This document shows positions 62,197 to 64,000 of a DNA stretch of 64,000 bases, piece after piece. Each line of letters opens with the position of its first letter. Positions within the stretch are counted from its first letter, which is position 1. This DNA is from Pseudomonas viridiflava (lineage in GTDB: Bacteria > Pseudomonadota > Gammaproteobacteria > Pseudomonadales > Pseudomonadaceae). The DNA lies in the NCBI RefSeq assembly GCF_900601905.1, contig NZ_UWFA01000505.1, positions 1-64,000 on the forward strand, read 5' to 3'. The notes under the pieces are model-generated. The model was not told the origin of the DNA. It saw only the letters and a list, made by a program, of their open reading frames with translations, and did no database searches. Position numbers and translations under genes: made by a program.

Positions 62197-64000
62197 TTAT
62201 TCCTCGATTTCATTCAGATTGCGCCCCGACAGCGCGGTCTTGACGGTCAGATCCATACGTCGGGCGGCAAATGCGTCGGTAACCTGCGACAGGCGCTTGG
62301 TCTGCTGCTCGATGGCGGGGCCATCCGTGCCCTGCATCAAATCGCGCAATTCCTGCAACTGCAGGTCAATCACCATGCGTTCTTCCTCGTCGAGCAGGCG
62401 CTGGCCATCCACTTCAAGCGCAGCTTCAACCGCCTCGACAAGACGCTGGGCGTCAACCTGTTGCTCACGCAGGACGCGAGCCACTTTGTCGTCACCAGCG
62501 TTTTCGAACGAGTCCTTGAGCATCCGGGAAATCTCACCATCAGTCAGGCCATAAGACGGCTTGACCTGAATACTCGACTCCACACCAGAGCCCAACTCAC
62601 GGGCCGCGACACTCAGCAGGCCGTCGGCATCGACCTGGAAGGTCACACGAATTTTGGCGGCACCGGCCACCATCGCCGGAATCCCGCGCAACTCGAAGCG
62701 CGCCAGGGAACGACAATCACTGATCAACTCACGCTCGCCTTGCAGCACGTGAATCATCATCGCCGACTGGCCATCTTTATAGGTGGTGAAATCCTGAGCA
62801 CGGGCAACCGGGATAGTGGTGTTGCGCGCAATGATCTTTTCCATCAAGCCACCCATGGTTTCCAGCCCCAGGGACAGCGGAATCACATCAAGCAGCAACA
62901 ACTCTTCGCCGTCGCGCTTGTTGCCAGCCAGGGTGTCGGCCTGGATCGCCGCGCCAATCGCGACCACTTGATCCGGGTCAATTTCAGTCAACGGCTGACG
63001 GCCAAACAGCTGGGCAACAGCAGTGCGCACACGGGGTACACGGGTCGAACCGCCAACCATGACGACCGCTTCCACTTCCTCAAGCTCGATACCGGCGTCA
63101 CGCACTGCGCGCCGGCAAGACTTGAGGCTGCGCGCGATCATGGGTTCGATCAGCCCTTCGAAAGCGTCGCGAGTCAGCGTGGCTTTCCATCCGTCATATT
63201 CCACGACCGTCGAAGGCTCATTGGTCAGCGCCTCTTTCGCAGCACAGGCTGCCTGCAACAGGCTGCGCTGCGCTGCAGGGTCGATGTCGGCTGACAGACC
63301 GGTTTCGCTGATGATCCAGCTGGCGATTGCATGATCGAAATCATCGCCGCCCAGCGCAGTATCGCCGCCGGTGGCCAGAACCTCGAACACACCGCCGGTG
63401 AGACGCAAAATCGAAATATCAAACGTACCGCCACCCAGGTCATAGATGGCAACCACGCCTTCGGCGTTCTGATCCAGCCCATAGGCCACCGCTGCAGCCG
63501 TCGGTTCGTTGAGCAGGCGCAATACGGTCAGGCCTGCCAGTTTCGCAGCGTCCTTGGTGGCCTGGCGCTGGGCGTCATCGAAATACGCAGGCACGGTAAT
63601 CACAGCGCCTACCAGCTCGCCACCCAGCGTCTGCTCGGCGCGCAGGCGCAAGACCCTGAGAATATCGGCAGAGACCTCAACCGGGCTCTTCGGACCCTGG
63701 ACGGTCTCGATGAATGGCATGTGCGACTCACCACCTACAAAACGGTAAGGCAGTTGCTCGCCCAATTGCTTGACGTCGGACAGACCACGACCCATCAAGC
63801 GCTTCACCGACAGCACGGTATTGAAAGGATCTGTCGCGGCAGCAGACTTGGCAGCCTGCCCTACCTCGACGCGATCGGCGTGGTAGCGAACGGCGGACGG
63901 CAGAATAACCTGGCCGTCGGCGTCAGCCAGAGGTTCGGACAGCCCGCTGCGCAAGGCGGCGACCAGCGAATTGGTAGTGCCAAGGTCGATACCGACAGCC
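62197..64000 (-). CDS. hscA: Fe-S chaperone HscA, 5' end beyond the window
   Basis: About 600 residues visible, reading without a stop to the window edge at AVGIDLGTTNSLVAALRSG. It has the Hsp70 ATPase motif GIDLGTTN and YDLGGGTFDIS. The start and roughly the first 20 residues lie outside. It helps release clusters from IscU with HscB. Confidence 0.96.
   Translation of the reverse strand, partial: AVGIDLGTTNSLVAALRSGLSEPLADADGQVILPSAVRYHADRVEVGQAAKSAAATDPFNTVLSVKRLMGRGLSDVKQLGEQLPYRFVGGESHMPFIETVQGPKSPVEVSADILRVLRLRAEQTLGGELVGAVITVPAYFDDAQRQATKDAAKLAGLTVLRLLNEPTAAAVAYGLDQNAEGVVAIYDLGGGTFDISILRLTGGVFEVLATGGDTALGGDDFDHAIASWIISETGLSADIDPAAQRSLLQAACAAKEALTNEPSTVVEYDGWKATLTRDAFEGLIEPMIARSLKSCRRAVRDAGIELEEVEAVVMVGGSTRVPRVRTAVAQLFGRQPLTEIDPDQVVAIGAAIQADTLAGNKRDGEELLLLDVIPLSLGLETMGGLMEKIIARNTTIPVARAQDFTTYKDGQSAMMIHVLQGERELISDCRSLARFELRGIPAMVAGAAKIRVTFQVDADGLLSVAARELGSGVESSIQVKPSYGLTDGEISRMLKDSFENAGDDKVARVLREQQVDAQRLVEAVEAALEVDGQRLLDEEERMVIDLQLQELRDLMQGTDGPAIEQQTKRLSQVTDAFAARRMDLTVKTALSGRNLNEIEE

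Overview
The window is a stretch of core chromosome from a fluorescent Pseudomonas. Protein sequences and gene order (rpsP-rimM-trmD-rplS, ffh-ypjD-yfjD, hscA-fdx-iscX-ndk-rlmN-pilF-rodZ-ispG-hisS-yfgM-bamB-der, guaB-guaA) are typical of the genus. Several proteins (LeuA, IspG, XseA) look closest to what I recall of the P. syringae group, but the species is an inference. There is no rRNA, tRNA, CRISPR array, prophage, transposase or plasmid gene. The only repeats are short palindromic REP-type units, about ten of them, scattered between genes.

Layout. 1-230: tandem 103-bp repeat. 231-6744: yebE-like membrane protein, then a putrescine-type ABC importer with gamma-aminobutyraldehyde dehydrogenase (ydcS-T-U-V-patD), with a REP hairpin inside the operon. 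6903-11160: OYE-family reductase, recJ, yaeQ, a DUF3509 gene. 11433-14335: an RcsB/BvgA-like response regulator facing a BvgS-like sensor protein that has no kinase domain. 14393-19107: thrC, hom, dsbC, xerD. 19220-22794: rplS-trmD-rimM-rpsP and ffh. 23005-26699: ypjD- and yfjD-like membrane proteins and an MFS transporter. 26815-31227: purT, a VUT-family transporter, DUF1289, two Nudix hydrolases, an L,D-transpeptidase, a NIF3/YqfO-like protein. 31232-40211: purL, mltF, tadA, a Tat-exported multicopper oxidase, two orphan lipoproteins. 40283-46466: guaA, guaB, an unrecognised two-CxxC protein, a TauE/SafE exporter, xseA. 46473-52072: M23 peptidase, leuA with a short leader ORF, a FlxA-like gene, an omega-amidase-like hydrolase and methionine aminotransferase. 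52325-64000: der through hscA, the latter cut by the window end.

How the genes work together. The ydc/pat block would import putrescine and oxidise its aminobutyraldehyde product to GABA. purT, purL, guaA and guaB belong to purine and GMP synthesis. hom and thrC make threonine, leuA starts leucine synthesis, and ybdL with yafV fits methionine salvage. The last 12 kb couples iron-sulfur assembly (hscA, fdx, iscX) with genes whose products need such clusters (rlmN, ispG) and with envelope genes (pilF, rodZ, bamB).

Most of the window is housekeeping. The signals most worth a second look are: a FliA-type (sigma-28) promoter match in front of the FlxA-like gene; a Leu-rich 25-codon leader ORF before leuA; the kinase-less BvgS-like sensor next to a response regulator that has an inverted TGTAGGAAA/TTTCCTACA operator; and REP elements placed where they could set operon stoichiometry. 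I did not see a clearly new multi-gene defence or biosynthetic system.
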